Assembly (NCBI GenBank): GCA_015179045.1
Contig: WHUZ01000049.1
Coordinates: forward strand, 62,001 to 126,000
From: Kalaharituber pfeilii
Lineage: Eukaryota > Ascomycota > Pezizomycetes > Pezizales > Pezizaceae
DNA: 64,000 nt
Direction of reading: 5' to 3'
Made by a program: the position numbers and the translations under genes. This document shows, one piece after another, positions 47,143 to 59,723 of this stretch. The number at the start of each line of letters is the position of its first letter. The first letter of the stretch is position 1. The notes beneath the pieces are model-generated. The model was not told where the DNA came from and did no database searches. It worked only from the letters and a program-made list of their open reading frames with translations.

Positions 47143-49745
47143 TCAAATAACATTACAGCACCCCGCCACCTTCTTCCTAAACCCCAATTTTTCCCCATCT
47201 TCATCGTCCCCCCCATGCATTTCCCCCTCCTTCACGCTGCTGCTCCCGCACTCACACAACACCTCCTTATGCCTTACGCTGCCCTTCTCGCTGTCGTCCT
47301 CTTTCTCAATGGGTACTTCTGTGCTTGTGCAGCATAGCGTCTTTCCCATTGCTGTAATGGGAGCGGTACTGCTGGTGGTGACGAGCTTTCCATTGGCTTT
47401 GACTTGGAGTTGGGTTTGTGGAGGTAGTGGGCAGGTGCCGACGGGGAGGGAGAGTAGCGTCGAGCGGTTGAATTGTTGTCTGTAGAAAAATGGCTCATCA
47501 GTTGGAGACCCTAGGGGGGGATGGAGGTTAAGAGAAAGAACATACGTAGACGGTGGCACATCCAACGCCGGGTTCTTTGTAAAGAAATTCACCGGCTTCA
47601 ACGACACCCTGAGTGTCTCGACCGGCATCACTGGGAAATCCTCTATGCGCGGAATATGATTCAATCCAAATTGCACCCACACGACTATATCCGTGTCAAC
47701 AACATTCTCTTTTCTAGAGGCATATGTGCGGACACCGTCGCCACCACGTGACTACATATTGACAAATTAGCATACGCAATTTAGGTTGGGCTTTTGATTT
47801 TTCGCTAGGGGAATCTGCATATGACAGTTGGCAACGACAGGGGAGATAAGGTTGAACCAACCTGATTGGTAAACTTCCCAGCGGCGTACAGTTCCCCATC
47901 ACGGTACTTTGTCACATAGATCGCCTGATCAGCAAACTCTGCGCGTCGATAATGCCAGCTCTCTTTATCCGCCAAGATCTTTTGGAACGGTGGGACAACA
48001 ATCTTATATGACACCGGTTTGCCGTTGATGGGATTCTTCTTGGTAGCATTCTGAATCATAAACCGCCGGTTCTTCTCCGTGTCCGTGTTCATGCCGCAGG
48101 ATTCGGTGATGACAGTTTCCTTTGTAACGTAGCCGGTTCCATGAGGGTTGGTCTTTGGGTCGCGCGGTAACGGTGTCGCTTCTTCGTAGATTAATCGGTT
48201 CTCGTTCCCGTCGACCGCGGGATCGACACGGAGGGAGAAGATGTGTTGGTGATGCTGGGCTAGGACGCCTGGATGCACGACGGTTCCCCAAGCAGGGACA
48301 TCCTCAGGCGCAATGTCACTGTCGATCGGACATGTGGACAGAATTCCGGTCGCGCGGACTTCGTACGTGATTTCGCCAGCTTGGTTGAAGATCCACGCAA
48401 GGATATACTCGTAGTTGCTGACCGTGATAATCGACTGTACCACCAATTCCCTATTCCTCACCAGCGCCGCCCGTCCAGTACGGTAGTTCGTGTGCTTCCA
48501 ACCAATTCCCGCGTCCTGCTCATGGATGCAAATACAATTCTGCTTGTGGAATGGTAGTCCGCGGTCGTCGGCTATGTATCCGCTGAGGTAGTGAATTGCG
48601 CCTAGACAGTCACAACCAAGGGTGAGGTTGTTCGCCATTAACCCTGCTCCCTATTTGCCCATTTAAATTTAGCGAACAGACTTCCGGAAGTAGTAGTAAA
48701 TAAGCTTGGCATAACCTACCACATCGCCAAAGTCAAATGCGGCCTTCTTGTGGTATGGAGGTCGAGGGTCGCCGTATGGAATATTCATGTCAGAAAGCGA
48801 TAACCGGTAGAACAGGCTCCGATTGTCGTAGGTGACGTCGTATAAGACCATGCCCTCTCTGCTGTTGAACCCGATCCTGAATCGCCACTTTTGCCAGTTC
48901 ATGATCTTGCCGGTTCCACTGGCATCGTCGCTGGTGACGGTGAAGGATGCGCCCTTCGGCTGCACGACCTGGAGGGGCTTGAGGTCGGTGCGGAGGTTTT
49001 GATACTCGGGGAGGTATTCATTTGTGGGCTGCGGTTTCCAGGGCTGGGTTTCTGGGGCTGTCGTGAAATCTACTCCGGTGGGCAAGGCATCTATCCTCGT
49101 GACCTTTTTGGTGTGAATGTCAATTACAGGGGAGATTGCCAATGGGAGGGCGTAGTGGCATGAGTCGGGCTCGTTTGCTGGCCTGGCATAAAAGAAGCAC
49201 TGGAATTGTCGGCGTGTGTCTTTGTCTCCGTCGGAGCCTGGTGGAGATATCGTCAGCCAAATTGAGCACCATCTCAAGGGTCAGATTAATCCAAACATAC
49301 CGTAGATCCATGGGTCGCACACCACAATAGTGCCCTCCGGAAGCTTGAGCTTCTCAATCTCCTTCTTGACCGACTCGTCCTCGAGCGCGAGCCTTTCGAC
49401 AAAGGCGATCTCCGCTATGTCTGCAGATCCATGCACTTCGTTGCTAAGGCGGATGTTGGACTCGACTTTCTTGGCCTCAAGGTTGACAATTGCTTCGAAG
49501 AATCTCTCGCTTCCCCGGATGTAGTACGGTATGTATGCCATTCGCGGAGGCCGGGATACGCTCTTTGCTCCGTTCATCCATGCTAGCATGTGCTCCTTCG
49601 CAGGCTCATGAAGTGTAATTGCCTTGAATTGCAAGTCGATGTTCGGAGGGTATATTGACCTCAGGATTTTTCCCGCGAGCGTGATTTCCCGCGCATTGAG
49701 CGGCGAGAATGGGTGATATGGTCTGCCGTCCCCAAAAGCATCCAT
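47143..49745 (-). CDS. Copper amine oxidase (TPQ-containing)
   Basis: It oxidises primary amines to aldehydes, ammonia and H2O2 using copper and a self-made topaquinone. Five exons: 49745-49301, 49237-48720, 48650-47862, 47751-47546 and 47479-47143, with introns of 63, 69, 110 and 66 bp and GTATGT/GTAGGT/GTTGGT donors. Together they encode 764 residues. Junctions restore family text: DPWIYG-SDGDKD, FDFGDV-GAGLMANNL, GKFTNQ-SRGGDG and DVPPST-QQFNRS. N2/N3 domains occupy the N-terminal third. The likely catalytic Asp lies in AFDFGD (about 317), the TPQ precursor is Tyr-401 in TVSNYEY, and copper ligands are His-455 and His-457 (HHQH) and His-616 in FGLNHIPRIEDFPVMP. The protein extends about 90 residues beyond the usual end, with a Cys/acidic tail ending GCCNVI, a possible CaaX prenylation box and not the peroxisomal PTS1 many fungal members carry. 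Confidence 0.93.
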
Positions 49746-50208
49746 TGTTACAATCTGTCGTGGGGTGGCCCGAGGGAGCTAAATCTGAGCAGCTTTACGG
49801 ACTCGAGGGCAATGTGTGGCGTGGGGGAATTGGGATCGCGGAGTCGCCCACAGAAGTGTCTCCAGAGCTTTATATACTATCGCTCCGCTGCAGGACTCGG
49901 CAGATCACCGAGTGCGTTGTTGTTGGTGGTGGGGGGGGGTTGTTGTATGCTAATTAAGACTAAGTACACAGCGGGCGTGGCAATTGCGCCCAGCGTGGAG
50001 TTACTGTATGTGGATGCTCGTCGACTGGGGCAACAAAGAGCGTAGGCCGATCGACGACCGTTCACGCGAGGATGTGCGCAAGTGGGGGAGCTTAATGACC
50101 GCAGCTGAGCGACGGAGAGCGCGGCGAAGTGGACGAGAGATGATGATACTGTCTGCCAACGCCTCCACTCAGGACTCCTGCTTGCTTGCTTTTTCCCCTC
50201 TTGCTTTC

Positions 50209-50251
<43 letters not shown>

Positions 50252-53200
50252 CTTCTTCTCTTATGCCCGTCGTTGCTGGGGGGGGGGGGGTAGGGGGGTC
50301 AGGTGTAGGCGGCGTCGCTATCGGCAAATATACTGCCAGTTTCTGCTGAGGTGCGATGCAATGTGCGGCACGCCTCAAACAGAACGGAGCTGCGAGTGGA
50401 ACTGCTTCGCACAATTGCGCCAAAGACGCTTTATGGACCCCCTCAGTTCAATGTTTTCTCGTTATTGCAGGGGAGCTGTGGTGCGTATCGTATCAGCGGC
50501 GAGCCTGTGCGTGCGGGTGGCTCGTGCCTTATATAGCTCTCACTTTCTCTGCTCTGCTCTGCTCTGCCCAGCTCTGCTCAGCTCTACAGCACCGCCAGCG
50601 GGCGCCGAGGGAAAGTACTACATCCCTCGCCAGCTGCTGGGAACGAGGGAATAGCGCGGGCAGCTCCCCCGGTAGAGCCGCGGGCGGACGATGCGTGGTG
50701 CAGCGGTGAAGCGGTGCAGCGGTGCGCGAGAGGGGGCGCCAGCGGGGGGGTGGCAGCAGGGCGCTGGTGCTTGGCGCAGCGGGCAGCAGCAGTGCAGGCC
50801 GCGTGCCCGACCCGCTTAGCTACATAGCGGAGGTAGGGCTTCACCACGCGGGTGCGGTGCGGTGGGTGTGGTGCGGTGCAGTGCGGCTCGGGACCGGTTC
50901 TGCGCAACTGCGGAGGCGAACAGGAGGGCACGGGCAGTACGTATACCGGTACGTATGCAAGCATTGCCACCATACAGCCTGGAGCAGAGAGTCTCCTGCT
51001 CCATCTCCTGCTGTCATATCGCCGCTGCTGCCAGCCAAGTAAGTGTCATAGGTAACAGTACTGCACAGTAGCACCTCCCTCCCTACCTCCCCCCCCTCAC
51101 CGCAGCGCTAGCATCTCCACTCGGGGATGGCCGCCACAATTCCATGCAGCATGCCGCTCCATGTGTGCGTGGCAGCTATGCCATTCCTAATCCATTGTGC
51201 CTTCCCCCCCAACCTTATCTCAACTGCCTTGCACTCTTCCCGCATCTCTTCACCCCCCCCCCCCCCCCCCCCCGTGCACATGTGCCCAACAAAGACCTCA
51301 TACTAATACATGACAAGCTCATGTATACCTAACGGCCCCCCCCCCCCCCCCCGAGACAAGTCCCCCCCATCGCCCTTCCCATTCCAGTGTGTCAGTGCCC
51401 CAACCAGCGCACTCAATTGAGCAGGTAGTAGCGGCTCAATGGGGCTGGGACACGTGAGGCTGAGAAGCGACCGAGGAAAGGTCAGCTGTACTCTACACTT
51501 TTAGGAAGTGGTAAGCTCTCCCTCGTATACAGTTCATTGTCATCAGAGACAAATGTATTGTGTGAATTTTTCTCAGGTGACACCCTTCCCTGCCACCGTG
51601 CATCGGCAGCCCCTGTTAGTTGTAAATTTGTCATGAAGCTAGCAGCACCTCGATGCCAGGCACAAAACACTGGTATCCGTTTGGATTGCAATTACGTTGT
51701 TGCCAATCCCCACGCCTGACGAGGCGGGTAAGTGAGACACACGCGGACATATGATAGACATCGAGAAAACGCTGCAAGCCTCATTCAGAGGAAGCGGAGT
51801 AGTAAACCCTCCGGATCTGCATAAAATATTACTCAACAACGCAAGTTGCAACCTGAACAGGTAGCAATGTCCACATCCCATAAAATAGCAACCAAAAAGA
51901 GCAATTGATTGCTCAGAGTTGGCAAGGTCCCAGTTCGGGCAGAAAACAGAAGCATAGCCGAGAAAAACCTGCTTACATCAAATCAACAATTGTGAGTTCC
52001 GTAATTGGTAACGGTGATGGGGGGGGGGGGGGTTACATAAGTCTGGTTGCCGGTTGGCAGATCGAATCATTCCTCGCAGGTAATCCGATGATCGTCAGAT
52101 CAATATTTGCTCATGTCGTGCATGCGCCAGCCCAGAACTCTAAGTCTCAGTCTAGATAGTAGAATTCCTGCTAAAACGGAATCAGATGTTCTAAGGCCTT
52201 TGCCTTGAGATAGAGTACCTGACCACGATGTACAACTTAGTCCAGTTTGTAGGACTATGCACAAACTTGCATCAACGTGGTAGGATTCAAAAACTTCACA
52301 GCTTCATCTTATCTGCGTCTGTATGGGCAATTGCGGAATTGGATGAGTGTTTCTTTTTCACAATAGCTTCAGCCTTCGCCTTTTTTTTTTCCCCCCTCTT
52401 TTTCATTTTGCTGTCTCTGTTCCATGGGCTTGTTGTTCTGCCGTCTATCCTTCCCGTTACCAAGAGGTACTTTCCCCGTCACGCGAAGACATACTTTATA
52501 GAGCAAAAGGCGGGGAAGCTAGGTTGAATTAAGAATACCACTGTGCGTTTTTTATGGCCATGGGTGGACCTTGCCCCATTCCAAATCCAGGCTAGGTACG
52601 TAGCGCTCCCAGCCCAATCTACACCAAGCCTTTGCAGTGAAGTGCAAGTCGGCACTGGAAAACCGCATTGATAAAACAGGTCGACTTATGGTTGATGAAG
52701 ACAAGGTTGTTTAATGATGTGCGTTGGTGTGGGCGCTTCATTGGCCCGAGCCAGGTGGATGCCTTGATCGACATGAAGCTTTAATTACAGTTTCTGACAT
52801 TTATTCTGGAGTGCCCATAGGAAGAAGTGGGTCTCCTCATCTGGCTAAAACTGAATCACTGCAAAGTAATGTAAGCCATGAAGTGCATGCGGTCCTCGGT
52901 TTCCACGCGCATTATGGGGATCCTGTTAGCCTCCTGCCTCGCGGCTGCCCCACATGGCGGCCCCTATGAACAGTCTTGAACCCTATGAATACTGTTTAAT
53001 ATACCTGTGTAACTGTGCAGCTGCTGGTCGGTAGACAGGTAGCAGGACACGGGGTTCCAATTGCTTGCAGAATCTGCATTGTACCTGCGGAAGCCAGTTG
53101 ACAGTGGCGCCGCGCCGCCCAAGCAGCGATATTGCCTGCCCTACTAATGTCTCGGAGTCAGCGATACAGCCAGCCCGTTCGCTGTGCCAGTGGGTGGATG

Positions 53201-56200
53201 GATAGGGCGGCCGGGCCAGATACTGTACTGGCTGGCCTGCAGCTGGGAGCGGGGAGCGCACGCAATTGCACGCTTGAACACAGCTTGGGAGCTGGGAACA
53301 CCCATCCGCGCTGCCAGCCCGCCCGCGCACCTCTGCCTCTGCCTCTGCCTGCGACACCGCGCGGGTGTCGCCGCAAAACTAGGCCGCACTGCATGCTGCG
53401 CTATCGATAAGCTCGAACCCCGGCCCCGCCAAATGTGGCCTTGCCTGCCCATGCTTGGCGCCGCACGGGTCCAGCAGAAACGTCCCTGAGCCTCGCTCCA
53501 CCCCTCCCCCCCCCCACCACCCATCCAATTGCTTCACGTCTGGCCGATCAAGCAGAGCCATCTTGCGGGCGTGGCACCACAGTACTGAAGATCACAGAAA
53601 AGCGAGAATAAAGTCATTTGAGGGAATTCTTCATGATGTCAATAGCGGCACACGCTCCGCCCGTACAAAAGCAATGGTGCATATACACTGAACATGCATA
53701 CATATACGAAACATTCCCCCCCCCGCTCTATTACTTCGTTTCCCCCGTTGAAGCAATGTAGGTAGCTGCCCTGCCAGCTACTACCATGACTACGTCAGTG
53801 GGCTATGCGGCCTAAGGTGAGCATGATGCCCGAGGAAGTTTACAGGGTACACTACGTTCTCTGATATGTTTCATAGGTTTCCTCTTTCTTCGGCGCACTT
53901 GCAATCAGAATACACTACACCCCTGACAGCTCTGATCTTGGTCCAATTATCTAGCGGATGACGCTCGATCCTGCATGAGCATAGAGCTGCAATAACGGTC
54001 CTAGCCTGAAATGGCAGAGTTCATCCCGGAGGTCATTTGTTCAGGATTTAACCAGCCGCAGAAATCCACCCTTCGTTGGATTCCTGCACCTTTTGCGAAC
54101 ACAAGCTGTTGGTATTGTTCCCTTTAATACCTCACTCAGCTGGACGGTCAATTGCTAGCGTTAAGGCTCGCATTACGGATCCAGAACCTTATTTTTTCTG
54201 TGGGGGGCACAAAATTCTCAATTTTGTGACTTTAACGAGTTAATCGCTGTATTCCTCTTCTCAAGTTATACTTAAGGTTCGGCAATCCGATATCTCCCAA
54301 TTTGGGTGGATTGATGAACATTAGCTGGAAGTGATCTGACATGAAACTACACTCTCACGATCCTGAGCTATTTGACCTACATGATTTAGTCTTTAAGATT
54401 TATTATAGTGAGGTCTGCGGTAGCGACATATGAGCGCTATGCGAGCTTATGCATCGATATCAATAATCTGTATTTATCAGTTTTGCACACTTATCACTTG
54501 TCTCGCATCTGGTAATTCTTACCATTGGTTCCGTGTCACCTGAGTCCTGACTTCGTTTATAGTGATTCTCTTCGATCTGGCTTGTCCCTTTCGATTTACC
54601 CCATAGTAACCAGGCATGAAACCACCAAGAGAGCTATCTGCATGGAGCCTAGTTCCACCTTGATAAAGCCTAGGGACCGAGTTGGAGGGGGAGCAGAAAC
54701 ATAGTCTTGCGGGGCGTATGAAGCATGTGCAGGGGAGGAGGAGGATGTTTAGAAGTGCGAGGTGTCGAGCCCCGGAAACGGGAGGGTTGACAAGGCGAGG
54801 TGGGATTTGACGGCAAGCGAGGGTTAGACGGGGAAGGTGAACATCACTTGAACTTGAAGGGATTGTCGAAACATTCATACTCCGTATGAAGAAGCAGATG
54901 ATATGCATTGCAGAAAGATTATCATTCCCCGCATATTGACGCAGTTTTATTTGACAGAAGTAATTGGCGCTACAGGGCTGGCGTAGGGTTATTATAACCT
55001 TTTTACAGGATTCGTGAAAAATATGGACTGAACTTGTGCGTGACCGCTTTTACTTTTTGCTGACGTGTGTTTGCATCTGCGTACTTTAGCTTCATCTATC
55101 CCCTTCCAGACAATGTACCCGAGGAGAGGATAGCACCGACGTTGTGCGGAGGTGTCAGTATGTTAGCTTGTTCGCCTCGTCGTGGTGTTGAAAGTTGACT
55201 GGCTGTGACATAATTCATGCTTATTATGGCTTGCATTAGCGATGTTCTCCCCGCTCAAGTGGGCAGGCGTTTGTTTAGGGAGCAAGGTGGAAATTGTTAG
55301 CATGGAAAATTATAGCCCCCATTTAATACCTCCCGGCTGCCTGTTTGAGCAACATCACTAACATCTATGCAGGTCTTGATCATTTGGTATCATATTTGCT
55401 TCAATTATGGGAAGCAGACATTACTACCATTTTCACTCAACTTGTAAACAGGAGGATGCTTACACCTAGCCAAGAAATTTATCTCTACGCCCACTACTGA
55501 TGATTGGGAAGTGCCCACACAAACATTCATTGGATTTACTCGTACCTACAAACTAATCAACCGAACACCCTTGAACGAAATATCTCTCATCACTAAAGAT
55601 TGGCAAGACACTGGTTGTCTGCGGCACTCCAGAAGGAGACTTTCCAAGGGTCTCCTTGGCGATCCTTGTTACCTTCAATCTCAACATACGATGCAGCAAT
55701 AATCGAAAATCAAAATGGAAGTACTGGGCTTAGTGGCGAGCAAGGATGGGGGAAGTATCTTAGCTGGATTTGAGGTTGAGGTAATGGCAAAGCCAGAGGG
55801 GCATTGCAGCATGTTGGATTCCTTGGGAGGCTGAACCCCCCGAGTTTGCTGTCGGTAAAGCCAAACGCAAAACGCAAAACGCCATTAACTTTACCACAAA
55901 CCGGAGTGAGAGGTCATGTGGTGCACAGATTATCTGGACTTTTTTGTGACTCATTATGCCACCCTTCAGGTTCTTTGGGCCAATTGAAGGTAGCATTTGT
56001 TGTCTCTCCTCCACCGGCAACAATTTGATATGCGGGGAGGTGGGGGAGGGCGGGGAGGGCTTTCATCCGTCCAAGGGAGAGGAGGGGATGTAAGACAGTA
56101 AGTTTATCATTCTGTACCCAAGGCTGATTTTTAGGAACAGGGTATGCCTGCTATTATCCCATGGTAGGTAAAACCTCGCCTAATTCGATGCCAGTGCGGA

Positions 56201-58727
56201 TCATGACGAATTTTGTGCAGCCATTGGCTTTCCTTCAGATATCTGTGCATTCAATGGGTAAAGTGATTTTCAGTTTTGGTGAACCAAACCGGGCATCGAA
56301 TTAGGCGAGGTTTCACCCACGCCGCGGGATAATCAAGCACTAGCTAGGTAAGTAGTGGGTTAGACGAAACAGGATATCGGTATACATAATACTATGTTAG
56401 TATTGTGTACTCAATGCCCGCTATAAGCAATCAATTGATTTGGGACGGTCCGGCCAATGGACCCTTTGTTTGGTCACCCCATCGTGGGGAGAGGGAATTA
56501 TAAGGACATTCTCCATCAGCGCAAACTTTATACTATCATCCTCAGCGTTTCAAACTATTCACATTTCCATGAAAAACAAGACCCTAGCTGGCAACTGCTA
56601 AACAGAATTAGCACAACCTCTTAACTAGCTCTAGCGGAGGGCGACTAAGTGGGCCTCTGGTGGCATGGAGACTGCGATTGCGGTATGTTTTTCTTCACAG
56701 GTATCGAGTACAGTACAGTACTCCACATTTTGCAGAAGTGACTACTTGAGCAAAAAATGAAACCCATGATGAAATGTTAAATACAGATATATGCAAGTAA
56801 ACGTTCCGTACGACATCGACTGTCCGTTAACAGTTAAGGAAGGTGACTGCCATATCTCGAGTGCAAATTCCGGCTCAAATCAAATTACTACATGAATTGC
56901 ATACCCCATTGATTGAAACCACTTACCGGTACTTCCCAAAGACCATATCACTACTCTGAGTGTTGATGGAAGATTCTTAATTCAAGAGTGGGGTGTTCTG
57001 GCTACAGGCCGTTCCTCTGCTCTTTTCAACCCTCTTCGTTTCCCTCTTCACTTTTCTCTTGCAGCAGTTGCCAAGCGTTCCTCCCTTTCCGTTCTCAGTT
57101 CCTTTCTTGCTTCTGACGGTGTCCAGAAACCTTTCATATCGCAGTCTTCCCCAGACTCTTGGCAACGGTTACTTTAGAGAGTGCTTATTACGATCGGAAG
57201 CTGTTATCCTTCGCGTTGGCGTCCTCAATAAGAGCCTGAATGAACAAGAAAACTTTAACCATTTGGTAGCTATCGTGAAACGTGCTTTTATGATATGAGA
57301 GCAAAACATGCTATAGATCAGACAATCAATACTTGACTCTGTGACGACATTCGAGTAATCACAAGAGCTCAAGCGCAAATTGAGTTGTTTTATTATTTTC
57401 ACACTGCGCTTGCTTTCGTAGAGGATATTGCTTTACCAGTCTGTGTGTAAGTTGATAACTATAGCTACTTGACTACTTGCGAAGGTCCGTCGTTCACGGT
57501 GGATTCTTGGGAACTCATTTCCGCTCGTCGAGATGCCTAATACTCGGCGATGTATTACAAAGTTTGGGTAACACGATCACATTAGGTTTGCTGAAGGGCC
57601 GTGGCTACTATTTATATTTTGTGGGAACTGTCCAGAGGCTGTGGGAGATTTCAGTTGTATTGAAGATGAATAGAAGTGTCATGAGACCAAGAGGAGAACA
57701 GGTGACGATTCCACGTGACTCACCAACCCCAATCGGGACATGTTTTGTGATCTCATCCCGAATGGGTAATGTGTGATTTGTACCATGGCATTTTCACCTT
57801 CGCCCTCTTGTGAAACAACATATGATGCCTCAAGAAGGGCTTTCGTCCCCAGTCTCTCATACTTTCTCAGCAGAGCGAAGGTCCTACAGCACAGGCTCTG
57901 AAGAATGTCAATACTCTCTAACTCCGAGTTCCAACGCTCTTTAGATTATATAACTTCATTTGCCATTCGCTCACTGGTTCCTGAATCCTGGTTCCTGAAT
58001 CACAGCTAGGCAAAGAGCAGTATTATCCGATACAGATAATCGAACAGGATACCGCGAAACGGGTATTATCCCTACGAAAAGGGGGCTTCGAGAAAGCCCA
58101 GTCCACAGCTACTGTTGGGCTACAGTACTACAGTCACTAAGTACAGGGGCTCAGAGATTAGCAAGACAAAGATGGGTCCAAAAATGTTGGGCTAGTTTCT
58201 TTTTCTTTTGGTGCTCAAAGCCAACTAAAAATTGTCCTGTTGGAATAGGTCTAGCGCCGCCGACATCACTCATGGCAACACCAGCTTTGATGAGCATGAA
58301 GCGCCAATAGCTGCATGTCCAGCCTCCGGATTGCTGGTATTCGAAACGCCTACGTCCCATCGGGAATGTTGCCACAGAGAAGGCGGAGCTTCTGAAGCAG
58401 TGCATCTCAGAGAGGTCGACCTCCCGCATAAGCTTTTGCATTCCGGAGACGCGGTTTTATTTCTACTTTCTTTTTGAGCTAACGATTGTAGCTTTCTTTT
58501 TCTGTTCGCGCTTACAGGAATCTGATTGTTTCAACAGCAATCAGACAATAGAACAAGCTTTACGACCACCTCTAGTTCCAAAATATCTATTCCCTCCTTT
58601 TCATTGTAACAGTCGCTCGTTTCTAGCAAGACAGTCCCAGCGCGTCCACATCTGCCCTCGGGGACAGGGCGCTCAAATCAGCATTCAGAGAAGGCCAACT
58701 GGGTGGAGATGGGAGCTGTGGAGGGAA
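49746..58727. other. Gene desert with poly-G/poly-C tracts
   Basis: About 9 kb without a supported gene. It includes a 41-T run (50211-50251) followed by G-runs, a GC-rich stretch at 50270-51280, C-runs of 21 (51253-51273) and 17 (51336-51352), a 14-G run (52019-52032), a second GC-rich stretch at 53020-53560 and the inverted repeat at 56168-56316. An ATG frame at 55714 reads 40 residues before a stop. Other frames of up to 129 codons lack domains. Confidence 0.5.
56168..56316. mobile_element. Inverted-repeat element with 25-bp arms
   Basis: The arm at 56168-56192 (containing CCTCGCCTAATTCGATGCC) is the reverse complement of 56292-56316 with one mismatch, and separates about 99 bp of non-coding DNA. 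Pairing continues imperfectly outside the arms. A diverged relative lies at 19041-19173. No clear target-site duplication was seen. Confidence 0.55.
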
Positions 58728-59723
58728 ATGCAGCTATTGCATTATGCGAAGAGCAACTCACACAAGGAGAATGACGGATGGACGCAAATAAACGACGGGG
58801 GCCGGGATGAGAATGCTGCAGCTTCCGGATATGGCGAAAGTGAGCAAATGGGCAGGTCCCATGAAGTAAGGCAAAATGCACAGCATACAACTAAGAAACC
58901 CTCGATTACACAACTACGCGAGGACAACTACCCTCTCATCCCAGCAAACCCTACGATCAAGCGGGCTAAAGTTGTATTCCGAATTCCGAAATGGTCAGCT
59001 ACAAGTGATGATTATCATGGTTACCAAAAGCGAAAGGGGCAAAAATACGAGGACTTCCCTCCACTGTCACCGCAGATCTCCCCGAAAACTCTACCAGTTC
59101 ATGTTCAACCTTCATCTATTGTATGGGCTTCATCATTGCAATCAGATTCAAATAATGCTGAACACGGTCACCGCTCGCAACATGAACAGCTGCCTGTGCC
59201 ACTTTTGACGCAGTCACAGACCCGAACATGCCGCGCGCAAACAGTGGATCGACCGCGCAAGCGCTCTCCGTCTTGTGGTGGCTTCCACCCACGGCTCCGG
59301 CCTGGTCCTCTACCATGGCGGACTTCATCTCTGGGCCATGCTACAACCACTCCTAAAGCCTCTGTATTCTACGGAAGTGTGTCACCTGGCCCAAGCCCGG
59401 CAGAGGCAGCACCGCAGAAGCAGAAGTTCAGTTTGGGCTTAAGCATGCGAAAGATGAGGAATCTAATGAGAAAGGTGTTTTCGACGGGGTGGTTCAAGAT
59501 TCAAACTTTGGAGACAAAGGGAAGGAAGGGGAGGAAGAAAGGGGATGTGGGTGTGGCAGAGAGGCGGTATGTATATGGATATGAAAAGGGGTACTACCCG
59601 ACGCCGCCAAGGTCACCGCATCCGGGAACTAGGGTGTATATTGGGGAGAGTTGGTCGGAGGAGTCGGTGCCGATGGAGGCGAGGGAGGAGGGAGGAGGGA
59701 GAGGGAGACAACACGGAACGTGA
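58728..59723 (+). CDS. Hypothetical protein, unrecognised
   Basis: ATG at 58728 opens a 331-codon frame, the longest frame in an otherwise gene-poor stretch that does not look compositional. The N-terminal half is polar and Ser/Asn/Gln-rich. The middle has Pro/Ser-rich segments such as FPPLSPQISPKTLPVHVQP and a basic RPRKRSPSCGG patch. The C-terminal half has a basic amphipathic block LGLSMRKMRNLMRKVFSTGW and YYPTPPRSPHPGTRVYIG. I see no membrane helix, signal peptide or known domain; most of it is probably disordered. The end is uncertain: past REEGGGRGR, another frame continues with an acidic ESSWDDC stretch, and this G-rich area could hide a one-base error. It is likely real but lineage-restricted. 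Confidence 0.55.
   Translation: MQLLHYAKSNSHKENDGWTQINDGGRDENAAASGYGESEQMGRSHEVRQNAQHTTKKPSITQLREDNYPLIPANPTIKRAKVVFRIPKWSATSDDYHGYQKRKGQKYEDFPPLSPQISPKTLPVHVQPSSIVWASSLQSDSNNAEHGHRSQHEQLPVPLLTQSQTRTCRAQTVDRPRKRSPSCGGFHPRLRPGPLPWRTSSLGHATTTPKASVFYGSVSPGPSPAEAAPQKQKFSLGLSMRKMRNLMRKVFSTGWFKIQTLETKGRKGRKKGDVGVAERRYVYGYEKGYYPTPPRSPHPGTRVYIGESWSEESVPMEAREEGGGRGRQHGT

Noticed and set aside
55714..55836. Short ATG frame reading MEVLGLVASKDGG, reminiscent of the start of fungal NLR-type proteins
   Set aside because: It stops after 40 codons and no continuing exon could be found; the likeness is only in a few residues.
58151..58441. 96-codon minus-strand ATG ORF upstream of the hypothetical gene
   Set aside because: Nothing recognisable, no splice-linked continuation, and no composition difference from the desert.
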